Source of the DNA: Dromiciops gliroides
Lineage: Eukaryota > Chordata > Mammalia > Microbiotheria > Microbiotheriidae
Length of the DNA: 64,000 bases
Direction of reading: 5' to 3'
Assembly (NCBI RefSeq): GCF_019393635.1
Contig: NC_057863.1
Location: 3,146,001-3,210,000 of the forward strand
Shown: piece by piece, positions 1 to 11,345 of the stretch
Position numbering within the stretch: the stretch's first letter is position 1
Layout: every line of letters begins with the position of its first letter
Program-made: the position numbers and the translations under genes
The notes under the pieces: model-generated
Databases searched by the model: none
The model's input: only the letters and a program-made list of their open reading frames with translations
Told to the model about the DNA's origin: nothing

Positions 1-544
1 GAGTCCATCAGTGCACAGCTAACCCACCTGCCGCAGAAATTCACACCAATCATCCAGGAAGGAACAGAGCTAGAATCTGTGTGGCCAGAGACAGTGCCCG
101 GAGGATGAAGTCATGCCCCCTCTCCCAGTGCCAGAAGGGTACAGCCAGTCCTGCTTGTTGCCTCAGTGCGTTCCTAGAAGCTCCCTCATCCCATGGATCG
201 CATTTCCTGATAGGAACAGAATTTAATCAAGGCCCACGTTCTTGCCCAAGGACTTGGTGTCTGACAAATCATAGAGATGACCTGCAATATGTCACAAGAG
301 CTGAGACACCATAAAAAACAATCCCAGTTATGCCTTGTCCTAGAAAATGGGCAGAAAGCAGCCAAGCATCCTGATTAAAGCATGGTCCAGGGCCCTCTGT
401 GGGGCACAGGGACGGACCTCCCGCAGATCTGACAGAATCCAAGAGCACAGATTAAACATCTCGGGCTGGCCACCGTGTGCTCGCCTTCCTGAGCCTTGGA
501 AGGACTCTGGGTTAAGCACTAGAATCATCCAGATAGTCCCATCT
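1..544. other. No recognised feature
   Basis: Mixed-composition DNA with no coding pattern; short open frames only. Confidence 0.6.
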
Positions 545-715
545 CTTTTTTTTTCTTTCTTTTTTCATTTTTTTTTTCCTGGAGGGCAATGAGGATTAAG
601 TGACTTGCCCAGGGTCACACAGCTAGTAACTGTCAAGTGTCTGAGGCTGGATTTGAACTCAGGCACTCCTGAATCCAAGGCCAGTGCTTTATCCACTGCG
701 CCACCTGGCTGCCCC
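545..715 (-). mobile_element. tRNA-derived SINE (SINE1/WSINE type)
   Basis: An oligo-T end is followed by the reversed core CTTGCCCAGGGTCACACAGC and ends CACCTGGCTGCCCC. The flank CCATCTCTTTTT is repeated three times around this and the next SINE. Confidence 0.9.
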
Positions 716-724
716 CTCCATCTC

Positions 725-890
725 TTTTTTTGTTGTTTGTTTTTTTTGTTTTTTTAGTGAGGCAATTGGGGTTAAGTGACTTGCCCAGGTCACACAGCTA
801 GTAAGTGTTGAGTGTCTGAGGCCGGATTTGAACTCAGGTACTCCTGACTCCAGGGCTGGTGCTCTATCCACTGTGCCACTTAGCTGCCCC
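725..890 (-). mobile_element. tRNA-derived SINE, tandem to the previous one
   Basis: Full-length, reversed, ends CACTTAGCTGCCCC; it shares the CCATCTCTTTTT target with the SINE at 545. Confidence 0.9.
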
Positions 891-1852
891 TCCCCATCTC
901 TTTTTAAAGAGTGTGTCTAGTGGAAGTTTCAGCTGATGCTTTCTTTGTCTCTCCTTAGAGACTGAAGCTACGTTTCAAATTCTCCCACTGACTTTGCATC
1001 TGCCAATGACCTTGGAAACGTTTTCTTTAATAGCTTCTAAAAATGTGAGAGATTCATGAGGTGAGTATGTGAGCAGGGGACACACCCAGCCAGAGGCAGC
1101 TGGGCTAGAGAATGAGTTAACTGGGCCCAAGGGGGCACCTGTGTTTTTGTTATGAAAATGATCATCCATGAAGTGAATGGGGCTGAAGTGAGACCTCCAT
1201 CTCCTGGCTAGCTCTGCAGACCGTTAAGACCCATGAGATCTCTGCACTGAGGGGTGAGGGCAGGGGAGGGGGTGACTCTGGAGGGAGCTTCAGGAGCCTG
1301 AGGGCCAGGGAGAGGGTCAGCACCATAGGGAGGTGGGAAGTCACCTTAGAGAAGGAGGAAAGAGGCATGATGCTCAATCAATCAAGCCACAAACATGCAT
1401 TAAGCACCTACTATGTGTCAGTCTGTGCTGAGGAATTAGGAGGAGCAGAAGAGAGGTGGGTGTGGGACTGAAGGAGCTCCCACTGGTTTCCCTGGTCTCC
1501 TGGGGAAGGGAGTGGGGGCCCAGGCCATTAACTTCCAGTGTTGGGGCTAGAGGTCAGGGGCGCTTAACCCTTTCCCCTGCTGCCGGTTTCCTGAGGGAAC
1601 AGCACCACAGGAGGCCCTGCTCTAGAGACCTGTGAGGGGCGAGAAAGGGGGTCATTAATTATGCAGTAGAAAAAAACCAGCCTTCGTTCCATGTCTCTGC
1701 ATCCCAGCTCCTGGGACAGTGCCTGGCACATAGTAGGCACTTCAAATTAAGTACTTATGGATCGATCTCTTTAAATGAAAAGAGAAAAGCAGGGATAATT
1801 GGCACAGGTGAGCCCTTCATCTCCATTAAGGAAACCCTAACTCGAAGCTAAT
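891..1852. other. Mostly unassigned DNA
   Basis: Two short L2-like ends are visible: a reversed one near 1375-1445 (GCATTAAGCACCTACTATG) and a sense one near 1710-1770 (GGCACATAGTAGGCACTTC). Nothing else is recognised. Confidence 0.55.
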
Positions 1853-2317
1853 TGTGAGAAAATAATGGGTTTTGCCAATGCCCAAAGGCCCCAGCCCGAG
1901 GGGATTGATTGGATTGGCTGACTGCCCATTGACTCACTTGAAGTAGACTTGATTGAAACCACACCTACTTGAGATGCTGGATCTCAGGGGGTGTACATTC
2001 TAACCTCAACACGAGACCACCCTCAAGTCCAGTGAACCAATGGATGTGTGTGATGCTGGCCATTGAGCTTGAAGCAGGGCGGAAGGATGTAGAAGGAGCT
2101 TGGACTGGCAGTTCATCTCTGGAACAGGCTCATGGAGGAGGACTTGAGGAAGAACCAAGACAGGCTGGAACTCTAGGCTAGATAGGCCTTTTCTTAACTT
2201 TCTGACCCAGTTGTTCTCTTTTTACTAATACCTGGTATGCTTTAATAAATGCTTAATGCCCAAAACTGGTTCTAAAGCATCTAATTTATAAATAAACCCT
2301 AGTTAATTTTCCCTACA
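1853..2317 (+). mobile_element. Solo LTR of an endogenous retrovirus, family A copy 1
   Basis: It starts TGTGAGAAAATAATGGG and ends CCCTACA. It matches the copies at 22.4 and 49.2 kb in reverse orientation, for example GAGGACTTGAGGAAGAACCA and AGGCTAGATAGGCCTTTTCT, then CTTTAATAAATGCTTAATGC. AATAAA lies at 2244-2249. No clear target-site duplication is seen. It is non-coding and internal retroviral sequence is absent. Confidence 0.75.
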
Positions 2318-3524
2318 CTTGGGATAGGAATAAGGCAACCACACATTTAATTTTACACATCACATGATGCTAATAATAAATACGTTCAACCCTTTAAGAA
2401 TCTGTCCTTTCTTATTTGGGGGCCCTCCCTTCATCAGTGCAGATTGCAATCCCTCTGTTCCCTGGAGCCTCTGTCAATGAGATGATCCATCAGCCAAATT
2501 GCTGGAAGAGAAGATCCCTGCACTCAGCCACGTTATACATGCATTCCATCGTGGGCCATGCCAGACGCTTCCCCAAGGAAGAGCCTCCTAGAGAGAGTGA
2601 TCAGGAAACCAGGGTCACCTCTGTCCTGAGAGGAAGCATTCAGGTAGGGCTGGGGAAGGGCCAGGCTGATGGGAAGGGGCAAGGAAAAGACAAATGGACA
2701 ATAGCTGTCTATGACACCGCCTGCCTCCCTCCCCTCTGCCCACCTTGGCCCCAGCTTGTTCTCAGAGAGCTGGGTCACACCTCCCAGAGCCTCACACACA
2801 CTCCTCAGGGGTTTGAAATGGTCCTCTTCACTCACCTCTAGCCCTGTTGTGGGACAGCACAGCCTGTCTGGGGCGGGGACTTCAGCCACTGAGCCTGGGC
2901 AGCACTGGCTCCTCACTTCCTTGGGGGTGTATGTTCTCCCCCAAAACCTCCATTTGTCCTCATTCCTTGAAGCAAGTCAGTGAGTCTCTAGGGGAGCTTT
3001 GATTGAGGAGGTAACAAGCAAAGAGACCCAGAGAGGTGAGTATTTTGGGCCAGGGAGGCACAGTGACTTCTCATTAGCACCTGACAACAGACTGATGAAG
3101 GGGGTCACCAATGCCTGCAGCAAGTACCTGTGTAGCTGCAGTAATGGAGAAAGAGCAGGGATTTAAAAATAAGTATTCTAAGATGCTACTGAGTAAAGAT
3201 CCATCAGAAATTAAGGAGATGCCTCTCTCCTCTCTCATACTGTAATATAAGCCATTGAGTAAAGTGATTTGATTGGCAAAAATTCAATTTACACAAGTGA
3301 GATCTTCAAGGGCACAGGCCAGAGCCATAGCTTTCACTCTATAACACAGAGGCAGCACACCTAGTGTTGGCTGGTCAGCCCCAGTGGGGCTTCTCTTCTC
3401 CACTGCCCTCCTCATCTCCTGTTCACACTGGCCCTGAAGCTCAGGCACCCCCTGGACTCTCCTGTCTCATTCATAATAAGCATATCATGATCCTGGCAGC
3501 CAGAGAGTCAATAGGGAGGAACAT
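2318..3524. other. No recognised feature
   Basis: Unique-looking DNA. Overlapping open frames of 90-141 codons on both strands at 2416-2983 have no recognisable protein pattern. Confidence 0.6.
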
Positions 3525-4277
3525 TTTTTTTTTACCTCTTTGGGGTAATACCTCCCAGTATTGTATTTTTTCCATACTAGCCATTTTGCAAAAGAAAACA
3601 CACTCGCACACAAACAAGAAAAATAAATAAAGTGAAAAATAATCTGCTTCAATCTGCATTCAGAGTCCAGCCATTCTCTTTCTGAAGGTGGATAGCATTT
3701 TTCGTCATGGGTTCTTCGGAATCGTCTTGGATCATTGCACTAATGAAAGTAGCTAAACCTTTCACAGTTGATTACTACATTATTGTTACTGTGTACAATG
3801 TTCTCCTGGTTCTGCTCACTTCGCTTTGCATCAGTTCGTATAAATCTTCCTGGTTTTTTTCCGAAACCATCTTGTTTGTCATTTCTTACAGCACAACAGT
3901 GTTTCATGACATTTATATACACAACTTGTTCAGCCATTCCCCAGTTGGTGGGCATCCCCTCAATTTGGGCACAGCTCTAAATTGCTCTCCAGAGCGGTTG
4001 GACTAGCTCACAATTGAACTCACCAACAGTGCGTTAGTGTCTCTATTTTCCGTATCCCCTCCAGTATTTGTCATGTCAGCCAGTCTTGTCGGTAGGAGGT
4101 GATGCCTCAGAGTAGTTTTAATTTGCTTCTTCCTGTCAATAGTCATTAAGAACATTTCTCACGTGATTATCGATAGTTTTGGTTTCTCCTGAAAACTGTC
4201 CATATCCTTTGGCCATTTATCAATCAGGGAATGGCTTTCATTTTTATAAATTTGACTCAGTTCCTTAGTGGAAAAAA
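3525..4277 (-). mobile_element. L1 LINE 3' portion, antisense, left part
   Basis: The text matches the L1 3' end seen at 9.1, 28, 33 and 63 kb in this window: CTGCTTCAATCTGCATTC, CTCCTGGTTCTGCTCACTTC, TTTCTTACAGCACAACAGTG and TTTGACTCAGTTCC. It is non-coding here because of many stops. It continues at 5544. Confidence 0.8.
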
Positions 4278-5543
4278 ATTAATTATTACAAGCTAATCTA
4301 GTCTGGAAAAGTTATATAATTGGACTTATGAAAAATTGTAAGTATATGAAAAATTATAGGTTTAGAAAAATTATAATTGGGCCACAAGTCCCTTTGTGGT
4401 CGCCATTCAAATGTAGAAATATTTTGAACGATAGTGTCCTAATTTGGACTAATTTGGGGGGACTAATCTGTGGAGGACCAATCTGGGACTGTTGACTAAC
4501 TGTCTATCTGACTGCTATTAATTTAATATGGCCATTTATAAAGTTCCACCACACTGCTCCCAAATTGATAAGCAAAATATTAAGAAGCCTCTTAGCTAAA
4601 TAATCAAAGCAGAGTTTATTTATGAGATACTATTTAAACATAAAAATACAGGGAAATAAAATGTACAACCTGACTGCATTGGAGCGTCTCTTTGCACCTG
4701 CTGGCCTGGAACTTTTTTAATACAATTAGGGCTGTTGCCGCCTCTTGCCTTAGGGTATGTTCCACTTTCACTACTCAGGTCCTTTATTCTAACTCCGAGC
4801 CCCTTTCACTTTGTCTAACCCCCTGCTTCTAACTTTCCTCTCCTTACTGTTCTCTTAATCTTCCCTTTCTCCAACCTGTACCCTGTGCTGACCGCTTCTG
4901 TGCTCTCCACTGCCTCCTGTTCTGTCTGTCTGCTCCCTCAGTCTCGTCCTTGGGCCTCCTTTGCCGCCCCTCTCCTCCGTTCTTCTAATCTTGCCAGCCT
5001 CCTTTAATCTTGTCAGCCAGCTTCCTATCTTGTCCTTCAGCCTCTTCCCCTTCTTGCTCTTAGCTTTTTCTTACCACCCCCTCCCCAATCTCTTAGTGCT
5101 CCAGCTTTTCTGCTCCCTTAATCTCCTCAGCCCCGCCCCCCGAGTCTAACTCCCAGGTCTATATATATTTTCGTTTTCTCCACTCAAATCTCAGGGCTTT
5201 TTTTTTTTTTTTTGTCCCCACAGACCCCAAGCTAATCTGCCAGCCAGGGCTGCAGCTGGGGGTGGGGGGACGCTTGAGCATCACGTGCCTCAGCACAGGC
5301 TATGCCAGAGCCCTGCCTGGACAAACCCAGCATCTCTGGGATAGATCTGCTCAGGTCGGAGGGAGCTGAGGGCTTTTTCCCCTCAGCTGTCTGACCTGGG
5401 GTCTCATACAGCCCACAGGGTGTTTGGGCTGAAGTGGAGGGGGAGGGGCACCAGCACCTCCCACACAGAAGAGACCCTGAGGGCCTAAGGCTTTCTAATC
5501 TCAGCCCAAAGGTAGGGTCCCCAAATCAAAATAAATTTCCACA
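4278..5543 (-). mobile_element. Long LTR-like insertion splitting an L1
   Basis: The L1 on the left (ends near 4277) and on the right (resumes near 5544) are continuous with each other, so about 1.27 kb was inserted. The insert begins TGGAAAAAAATTAATT and ends AAATAAATTTCCACA, an imperfect TG...CA inverted terminus. On the minus strand a TATATATA element (about 5160-5168) precedes AATAAACTCTGC (signal at 4615-4620) by about 550 bp. That layout suits a solo LTR with a long R region. No retroviral gene is visible. Confidence 0.55.
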
Positions 5544-5748
5544 CCAGATATTTGAGAAATGAGGCCTTTATCAGAGAAACTGGCTCTAAAATTTCCCCCA
5601 ATTTCCTGCTTTCCTTCTAACTTTTGCTACATTAGTTTTGTTTGTGAAAAACCTTTTAAATTTCATGTAATCAAAATTATCTTACTTCCCACGATCTTTC
5701 CTACCTCTCATTTGATCCCAAACTCTTCCCATATCCATAGATCTGTTG
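5544..5748 (-). mobile_element. L1 LINE, antisense, right part after the LTR insert
   Basis: It resumes with ATATTTGAGAAATGAGGCC, TTTATCAGAGAAACTGGC and GTAATCAAAATTATC, the next section of the L1 begun at 3525. Confidence 0.8.
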
Positions 5749-5966
5749 TTTGAGTCATTTTTCAGTTCTGTCTGCCTCTTCATGACCCTGTTTGGGATTT
5801 TCTTGGCCAAGATACTAAAGTGGTTTTCTGTTTCCTTCTGCAGCTCATTTTATAGATAAGGAAACTGAGGCAACCAAGGTTAAGTCACTTGCCCGGGGTC
5901 ACATGGCTAGTTAAGTGTCTGAGGGTGGACTTGAACGCTGGTCTTCCTGACTCTATCCACTGTCTT
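5749..5966 (-). mobile_element. MAR1-type SINE
   Basis: CTCTTCATGACCCTGTTTGG, TTCCTTCTGCAGCTCATTTT and GGGTCACATGGCTAG are the marsupial MAR1 in reverse. Confidence 0.8.
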
Positions 5967-5967
5967 T

Positions 5968-6105
5968 AGTTCCATGTAGGCAGATTCAGGCTTAATGTTA
6001 AGAAAACCTGTACCGCATTGGCAGGTGGTGTGGTGCCCAACTCCGGACGTCTTCAAAAAGAAGTTTGTAAGGAATATCATAGAAAGGATTCCCATTCCAA
6101 AATGA
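5968..6105 (+). mobile_element. CR1/L3-type LINE 3' end, sense
   Basis: CAGGTGGTGTGGTGCCCAAC, GACGTCTTCAAAAAGAAG and ATCATAGAAAGGATTCC follow the L3 pattern GGAGGTCTTCAAGCAGAGGC...GGGATTCC. Confidence 0.55.
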
Positions 6106-6414
6106 CTTCTAGGTTCCTCCCAAATCTGACTCTACAATTACATTATTTTAAACCACCATCTCTGTTCTCAAGTAGCCCAAAGTCTAGCATTCGACACTCA
6201 CACACAAAGTCTCCGGCGTGGTCCCCATAGGACCACATCTTTCCTCGGAGCTCCCAGACTATCGTCAGGCATACATGGCCTGTGGGCAGTTGTATATAAA
6301 TCAATAAATATTTGACAAAGCAAGGGCAGGTTAAAATGGGAGAGACCCAGAGAGCTACAGAGGCCAATGGCGGGAAGGGCTCAGAGAGGCTTCCTGGAGG
6401 AGGGGACATTCTTT
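6106..6414. other. Mostly unassigned DNA
   Basis: A possible L2-type reversed end lies at about 6295-6410 (TCAATAAATATTTGACAAAG, GCTTCCTGGAGGAGGGG). The remainder is unassigned. Confidence 0.45.
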
Positions 6415-6720
6415 CTGTCTGTCTCCCATGCCTGAAATGCTTCCCTCCTCCATACCACGTACAGACCTCCCTTTAGTCTTAGCTAAAATCTTATCTGGCA
6501 GCCTTCCCCAGTGCATCTTCATCCCAGGGTCTTCTCTGTGGTGATTATTTCCTATTTATCCTGTATGTCACTTGCTTTGTATATATGTGTTTGAATGTTA
6601 TCACCTCCATTAGATTGAAAGCTGTTTGATGTCAGGGGCTATCTTTTAACTCTTTGTATTCCCAGTGCTTAACACACTGCTTGGCACATGGTAGATGCCT
6701 AATAAATGCTTATTGTTGAT
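6415..6720 (+). mobile_element. L2 3' end, sense
   Basis: Typical L2 3' UTR: TTAGATTGAAAGCTGTTTGA, TTTGTATTCCCAGTGCTTA and GCCTAATAAATGCTTATTG. Confidence 0.7.
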
Positions 6721-7201
6721 TGAAGACTGAGTCCAAAAGAGATGACGTACCGTTGGGCTCTCTGATGGGGGCGGGGTGGGGGGGGGATACGGTGAGACAT
6801 GCAAATGATGATGTAACAAAAGTCAGAAAAATAGGCATATGAAATAACAAATCTTTGTTGACTTGTTTTGGACCCTCAGTTTCTTCTGCAACAAAAAGCA
6901 ATCCCTCATAATGAACAATTACTAATGGTCGCTATTGTTAAGGAAACTCAGGCTTAGAATAATTGACTTGTCCAGAATTATAAAGCTAAATAATATGGCC
7001 ACAGAAAAATTTAAAAGGAAAGAGAGAAAGACAAAAGCAGAAGGAGGGGGACAGCTAGAGACAAGATGTACCATTGTATCTTGGAGGGCCTGGGGATTGG
7101 CCTCCCCGATGGGATGGCTATGTGGGGCAAAGGTAGAAAGAGAGGGAACAGAAAGAGAAAGTGGGGTTCCTGGGGCAGGAAGCAAGGAAGGCAGCTAAGC
7201 T

Positions 7202-7202
<1 letters not shown>
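6721..7202. other. Mostly unassigned DNA
   Basis: A weak MIR-like piece (GGAAACTCAGGCTTAGAATA) lies near 6940-6990; the rest is unassigned, leading to the TG/AG microsatellite. Confidence 0.45.

Positions 7203-7288
<86 letters not shown>
7203..7288. repeat. Compound (TG)n(AG)n microsatellite
   Basis: About 20 TG units followed directly by about 23 AG units. Confidence 0.97.
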
Positions 7289-7290
<2 letters not shown>

Positions 7291-7320
7291 CCATTCAGGC
7301 CCAGAATATGGTAGGAAGCA

Positions 7321-7740
7321 AATGAGCAATTATTAAGCACCTAGTGTATGGCAGGCACTATGCTGGTTTTTTTGGTTTGTTTTTTGTTTTTTGAGGGCAA
7401 TGAGGGTTAAGTGACTTGCCCAGGGTCACACAGCTAGTTAAGTGTCAAGTGTCTGAGGCTGGATTTGAACTCAGGTCCTCCTGAATCCAAGGCCAGTGCT
7501 TTATCCACTGCGCCACCTAGCTGCCCCACTGTGCTGCTTTACAAACATTATCTCATTTCCACTGTGCCACCTAGCTGCCTCTCATTTGATCTTCCCAACA
7601 ACCGTGGGAGGGAGGGAGGTGCTATTATTACCCCCACTTAACAGCTGAAGAAACTGAGGCAGACAGAGGTAAAGTGATTTGCCCAGTCACACGCTAGTAA
7701 GTGTCTGAGGTTGGATTTGAACTCAGGACCCGGAAGAATT
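7321..7740 (-). mobile_element. MIR/THER1-type SINE, split by a younger SINE
   Basis: TTATTAAGCACCTAGTG then, after the SINE at 7366-7527, TTTACAAACATTATCTCATTT, GAAACTGAGGCAGACAGAGG and GATTTGAACTCAGGAC: the full MIR in reverse. Confidence 0.85.
7366..7527 (-). mobile_element. tRNA-derived SINE inserted in MIR
   Basis: Reversed SINE ending CACCTAGCTGCCCC, with flanks CACTATGCTG and CACTGTGCTG as a target duplication within a MIR copy. Confidence 0.9.
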
Positions 7741-8857
7741 TGTTGCATTTAAACCAGAAGACAGAGGGTGGAGTTCAGGGGCCCAGATAGGAGGGATCAT
7801 AGGCTGAACACCAGGGCAAGGGGCCAGAGGCCTGAAGGGTGACAAGAATTCCACTCCCAGGGCGAGGAGCCAGAGATGGGACCTACAGGCCCCAAATGAA
7901 GCCCAAAGCGGGGACAGCTGGGAAAGATGGCCCTCTTGGGCTCTGAACCTGCCCGGAGCTCGTTGAATTAGAAGAGACGGCATGGGGGCAGCAAGCAGGG
8001 AGCTTGAAAGCTGCCCCTTCCAGACATCTGTTGGCCTGGGCCCAGCTGAAGGAGCAGAGGCTCAGAGGTGCAGCCTGGTCTGAGCCATGGGCATGCAAAA
8101 CCCAGCCTCCTTGGACCCCCAGCACCAGGCCCCAATCAGACCCCACCCCAGTTTAGGGGGAAGGCCGAGGGAGGGGCCAAGCCAGCATTTTCCTTTGTTC
8201 TCACCTACGGAGGGGAGACCATCCCTAGCTCAGCTCCTATATCTGGACCAGAGAACCAGAGGTCGCTGCTAGGACTTGCCCTCCTCGGCCCAGGACCAGG
8301 CTGGGAGGGCAGCGAGAACACCCTGGCTGTCCTTGCTTGTCACTGGACACTCTGGCCATACCCTGTTTCATCATCAACTAAAGACCAAAAGTATTTTATC
8401 TTGGAGAATATCTGATTGGATAAAGGGTTTGAGATTAAGAAATGGAAGAGGCCAAAGGTTTCTTAGACCACCCAAGAGCCCGAGGCTTTTATTATCACAA
8501 ACACTTTTTTCAAGGGAGTTGGGGGGAGGAGGAGAAAGACGGGGACAAGGAGAAGAAACTAGCTGTATCTTAACAGAAAAAAACAAAACAAACAGAAGAG
8601 TTAGCAGAGCCACAGTCTCCAAGTCCAGGCAGCCACACAGGAACATGGACAAGAGTGAACATCAAATTAGAAGGAATAACCAACATGAGAAGACCCAGCA
8701 AGAACTCACAAAAGCTTCACCCTGACCTATTTAAACAATCAGCTTTAAAAGATAGAAAGTGGATAAAGGGAGGCATTGATTCTGATTATCACCACTTCCT
8801 AGGAAAAGAGTCCTACCTCAGACACTTAATAATCCTGTGACTTTTTGCAAATTAGCT
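7741..8857. other. No recognised feature
   Basis: The left half is moderately GC-rich and the right half AT-rich. Overlapping short frames show no protein pattern. Confidence 0.6.
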
Positions 8858-9066
8858 AGATGAGCACTGGATAGATGGGGGGGGGGGGCCTGGAGTCAGG
8901 AAGAACTGAGTTCAAATCCAGTCTCAGATACTTCCTAGCAGTGTGACCCTGGGCAAGGCACTTCACCCTGTTTGCCTCAGTTTCCTCAACTGTAAAATGA
9001 GCTGGAGAAGGAAATGGAAACCCCAAACAGGTTCATGAAGAGTCAGACACAACTGAAAATAACTCA
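8858..9066 (+). mobile_element. MAR1-type SINE
   Basis: Sense copy with AGCTGGAGAAGGAAATGG and ATGAAGAGTCAGACACAAC; a run of twelve G (8879-8890) lies in its head. Confidence 0.8.
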
Positions 9067-9129
9067 TCAATGACACTGCAAGTCACTCAATGTTTCTCAG
9101 CCCTAATTTCCTCATCTATAAAATGGGAA

Positions 9130-9690
9130 TAGAAAAAGACCTATTTGTACAAAAATATTTATAGCAGCTCTTTTTGTGGTGGCTAAGAATTGGAAATCAA
9201 AGGAATGCCCATCACTGGGGAATGGCTAAACAAGCTGTAGTACATGCTGGTGTTGGAATATTATGGTGCTCTAAGAAATGACAAGCAGGAGGATTTCAGA
9301 AAGGCCTGGAAAGACATACATGAACCTATGTATGGTGAAGTGAGCAGAACCAGGAGAACGCTGTGCACAGAGATGGCCATATTATTTGATGAAGAACTGG
9401 GAATGACTGAACTATTGTCAACAATACAATGACCCAAGACAATCCCAAAGGACTCCTGATGAAGCCGACTCTCCACCTCCAAAGAAAGAGCTGATATTGA
9501 TGGAACACAGACTGCAGCAGGCTCTTTGTCACTTTCATTTTTCTTTTATTCAAGTTTTCTTATACAAAATGACTGATATGGAAATGTTTTACATAATTGC
9601 ATGTGTATAACCTGTATCTGATTGCTCACAGCCTCAGGGGAGGGAGGGAAGGATAGAAGGATAGAATTTGGAATGGGAATACCAGCAACC
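9130..9690 (+). mobile_element. L1 LINE 3' end, sense
   Basis: A translated block (MLVLEYYGALRNDKQEDFRK at 9244-9303) matches the C-terminus of L1 ORF2 (EYYSAIKK-type). The 3' UTR phrase CATGTGTATAACCTGTATCT and a GGGAGGGAGGGAAGGATAG end follow. Only the last part of the element is present. Confidence 0.82.
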
Positions 9691-9904
9691 CCTGCCTCCC
9701 AGGGGTTTTGTGAGGCTCCCAAGAGATATTATTTAGAGATATGTATGTATCTATCATGTGTTTTACATGTGAGAAGCAGGGAAGAAAGGATCACTCAGGC
9801 TCCCCCAAATGCCACATAGGAGGGGGATAATGTTCCCCGGGGCAGCAAAGATTGGCTGGAGCCAAAGTGTAGAGTCTTAAAAGGCCAACAAAAGGAAGGA
9901 TGAG

Positions 9905-10125
9905 AACAAGCATTTATTCAGCATCTGCTATGTTCCAGGCACTAAGGAAGGCGCTTTACAAATAGTGTCAGTCCTCGCCACAATCCTTATTATCCCCATC
10001 TTAGCCATGGAGGGAGCTGGGGCAGGCGGAGGTCGTGTGGCTTCCCCAGCAAGCATCTGAAGGTCAGATCTGAACACAGGTCTTCCTGACATCCTCTGGC
10101 AGCATTCCACTTAGCTGCCTCTGAA
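9905..10125 (-). mobile_element. MIR/THER1-type SINE
   Basis: AAGCATTTATTCAGCATCTG, GCGCTTTACAAATAGTG and CATTCCACTTAGCTGCC, in reverse. Confidence 0.75.
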
Positions 10126-10127
10126 AA

Positions 10128-10265
10128 GAGGCGCTGACGTTTGATGACAGGAAACAAGGAACCCTTGAGTAGTCCAAGCAGGGGAGGGATGGAGCCAGAT
10201 TTCTGCTTCAGGAGGATCACTTTGGACGCCCCCGTAAGGATAGAGGGAGACCCTCAGGAGGCTGC
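10128..10265 (-). mobile_element. L2-type LINE fragment, antisense
   Basis: GAGGGATGGAGCCAGATTT and AGGAGGATCACTTTGGACG resemble the strand-reversed L2 section found near 23040. Confidence 0.45.
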
Positions 10266-10311
10266 TGAGGCTCTTGACACCAAACAGCATCAGCATGTGG
10301 GAGATCTCTCC

Positions 10312-10555
10312 TGGGCCAGGAGGCAGGAAGACTGGAGTTCAGATCCAGCCATAGCTACTTTTACTAGCTGTGTGACCCTGGGCAAGTCACTTAAATTCTG
10401 CCTCTATTTTCTCATCTGTAAAGTGCTGATAATAGCTGCACCTACCTCCCAGAGTTACTGTGAAGGTCAAATGAGATCGTATTTGTAAGATGCTTGGCAC
10501 AGAGCCCGGCACATAGTAGGCACTATATAAATACTAGCTATATTACTATTACTAT
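10312..10555 (+). mobile_element. MIR/THER1-type SINE
   Basis: ACTAGCTGTGTGACCCTGGG, TCATCTGTAAAGTGCTGAT and GCACATAGTAGGCACTATA, in sense order. Confidence 0.82.
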
Positions 10556-11084
10556 TTGCAAAATGAAAGGTTTAGAGGAGCTAGCTTCCATCTTGAAATC
10601 CATGGCCCTGTGTGCTTAGGAGGGTAAGACTAGTTAGAGATTCTGAGTCTCCAGTCTGGGGAAGCCTGGGGACCCCCGAATCACTTTGTTAAATAATTAA
10701 GGGAACCGCTAAACAAAACAAAGACTTAATATTGTTTCCCTTCCAAGGTCATGGAACCCAGGTTAATCACCCCTGGGCAAGGAAAAGAAGGAATATGGAC
10801 ATCCTAGAAACCAAGGAAGTGAGGGTCCATGTCAGGAAGCCCCAGACTCAGTGACTTGACAGAGGCATCATGAGGCGTATGAACTCCAAGGTCACCCAGC
10901 GGCAGGCTCTGAGACGAACGAATCACAGAATTTCTGAGCTGGGACAGACCTCAGAGGCCACTGAGGTCTTCTCTCCTTGGACCCTTCCCGGAAAGTCAAG
11001 ATGGGTCAAGTGTGATGGAGGGAGCCAAGAATCAATTCAATCTTTAACTACACTTTGAGGCCCAGAGAAGTAATAAACAGTCAA
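10556..11084. other. Mostly unassigned DNA
   Basis: A MIR-like fragment (AATTTCTGAGCTGGGACAG then ACCTCAGAGGCC) lies near 10925-10970. Confidence 0.45.
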
Positions 11085-11220
11085 ACAAATGATAAGCCAT
11101 CAGTAAGCACCTGTTGTGTGGCTAGCCCTATGCTGAGCCCTAGGAATACAAAGTAAAAAAGAAACTGTTCTCACTCTTAGGGAGCCTCCAATTTATCAGA
11201 AGACACATCTTGCACACACA
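11085..11220 (-). mobile_element. L2 3' end, antisense
   Basis: CAGTAAGCACCTGTTGTGTG, CCTAGGAATACAAAG and GGGAGCCTCCAATTTATC are reversed L2 3' terminal text. Confidence 0.55.
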
Positions 11221-11345
11221 TGAATGAACAGATAGACGGAGGGATGGACAGATGGATGGAAGGATGGACAGATAGATGAGTAGATGAATAGATGAGTGGA
11301 TAAATAAATAAATATATAAACAAATAAATGAATGCACATATAAGT
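11221..11345. repeat. (GATG/GATA/AATA)n simple repeat
   Basis: Imperfect 4-bp units of ATGGACAGATGGATGG, GATAGATG and AATAAATA types over about 125 bp, next to an L2 end. Confidence 0.85.

Noticed and set aside
4388-4405. Possible retroviral primer-binding site (minus strand TGGCGACCAC...GGGAC)
   Set aside because: It resembles a tRNA-Lys primer site, but a related GGCGACCAC also occurs inside the LTR-like piece at 17740, and the insert continues about 110 bp further to TG. It is more likely LTR sequence.
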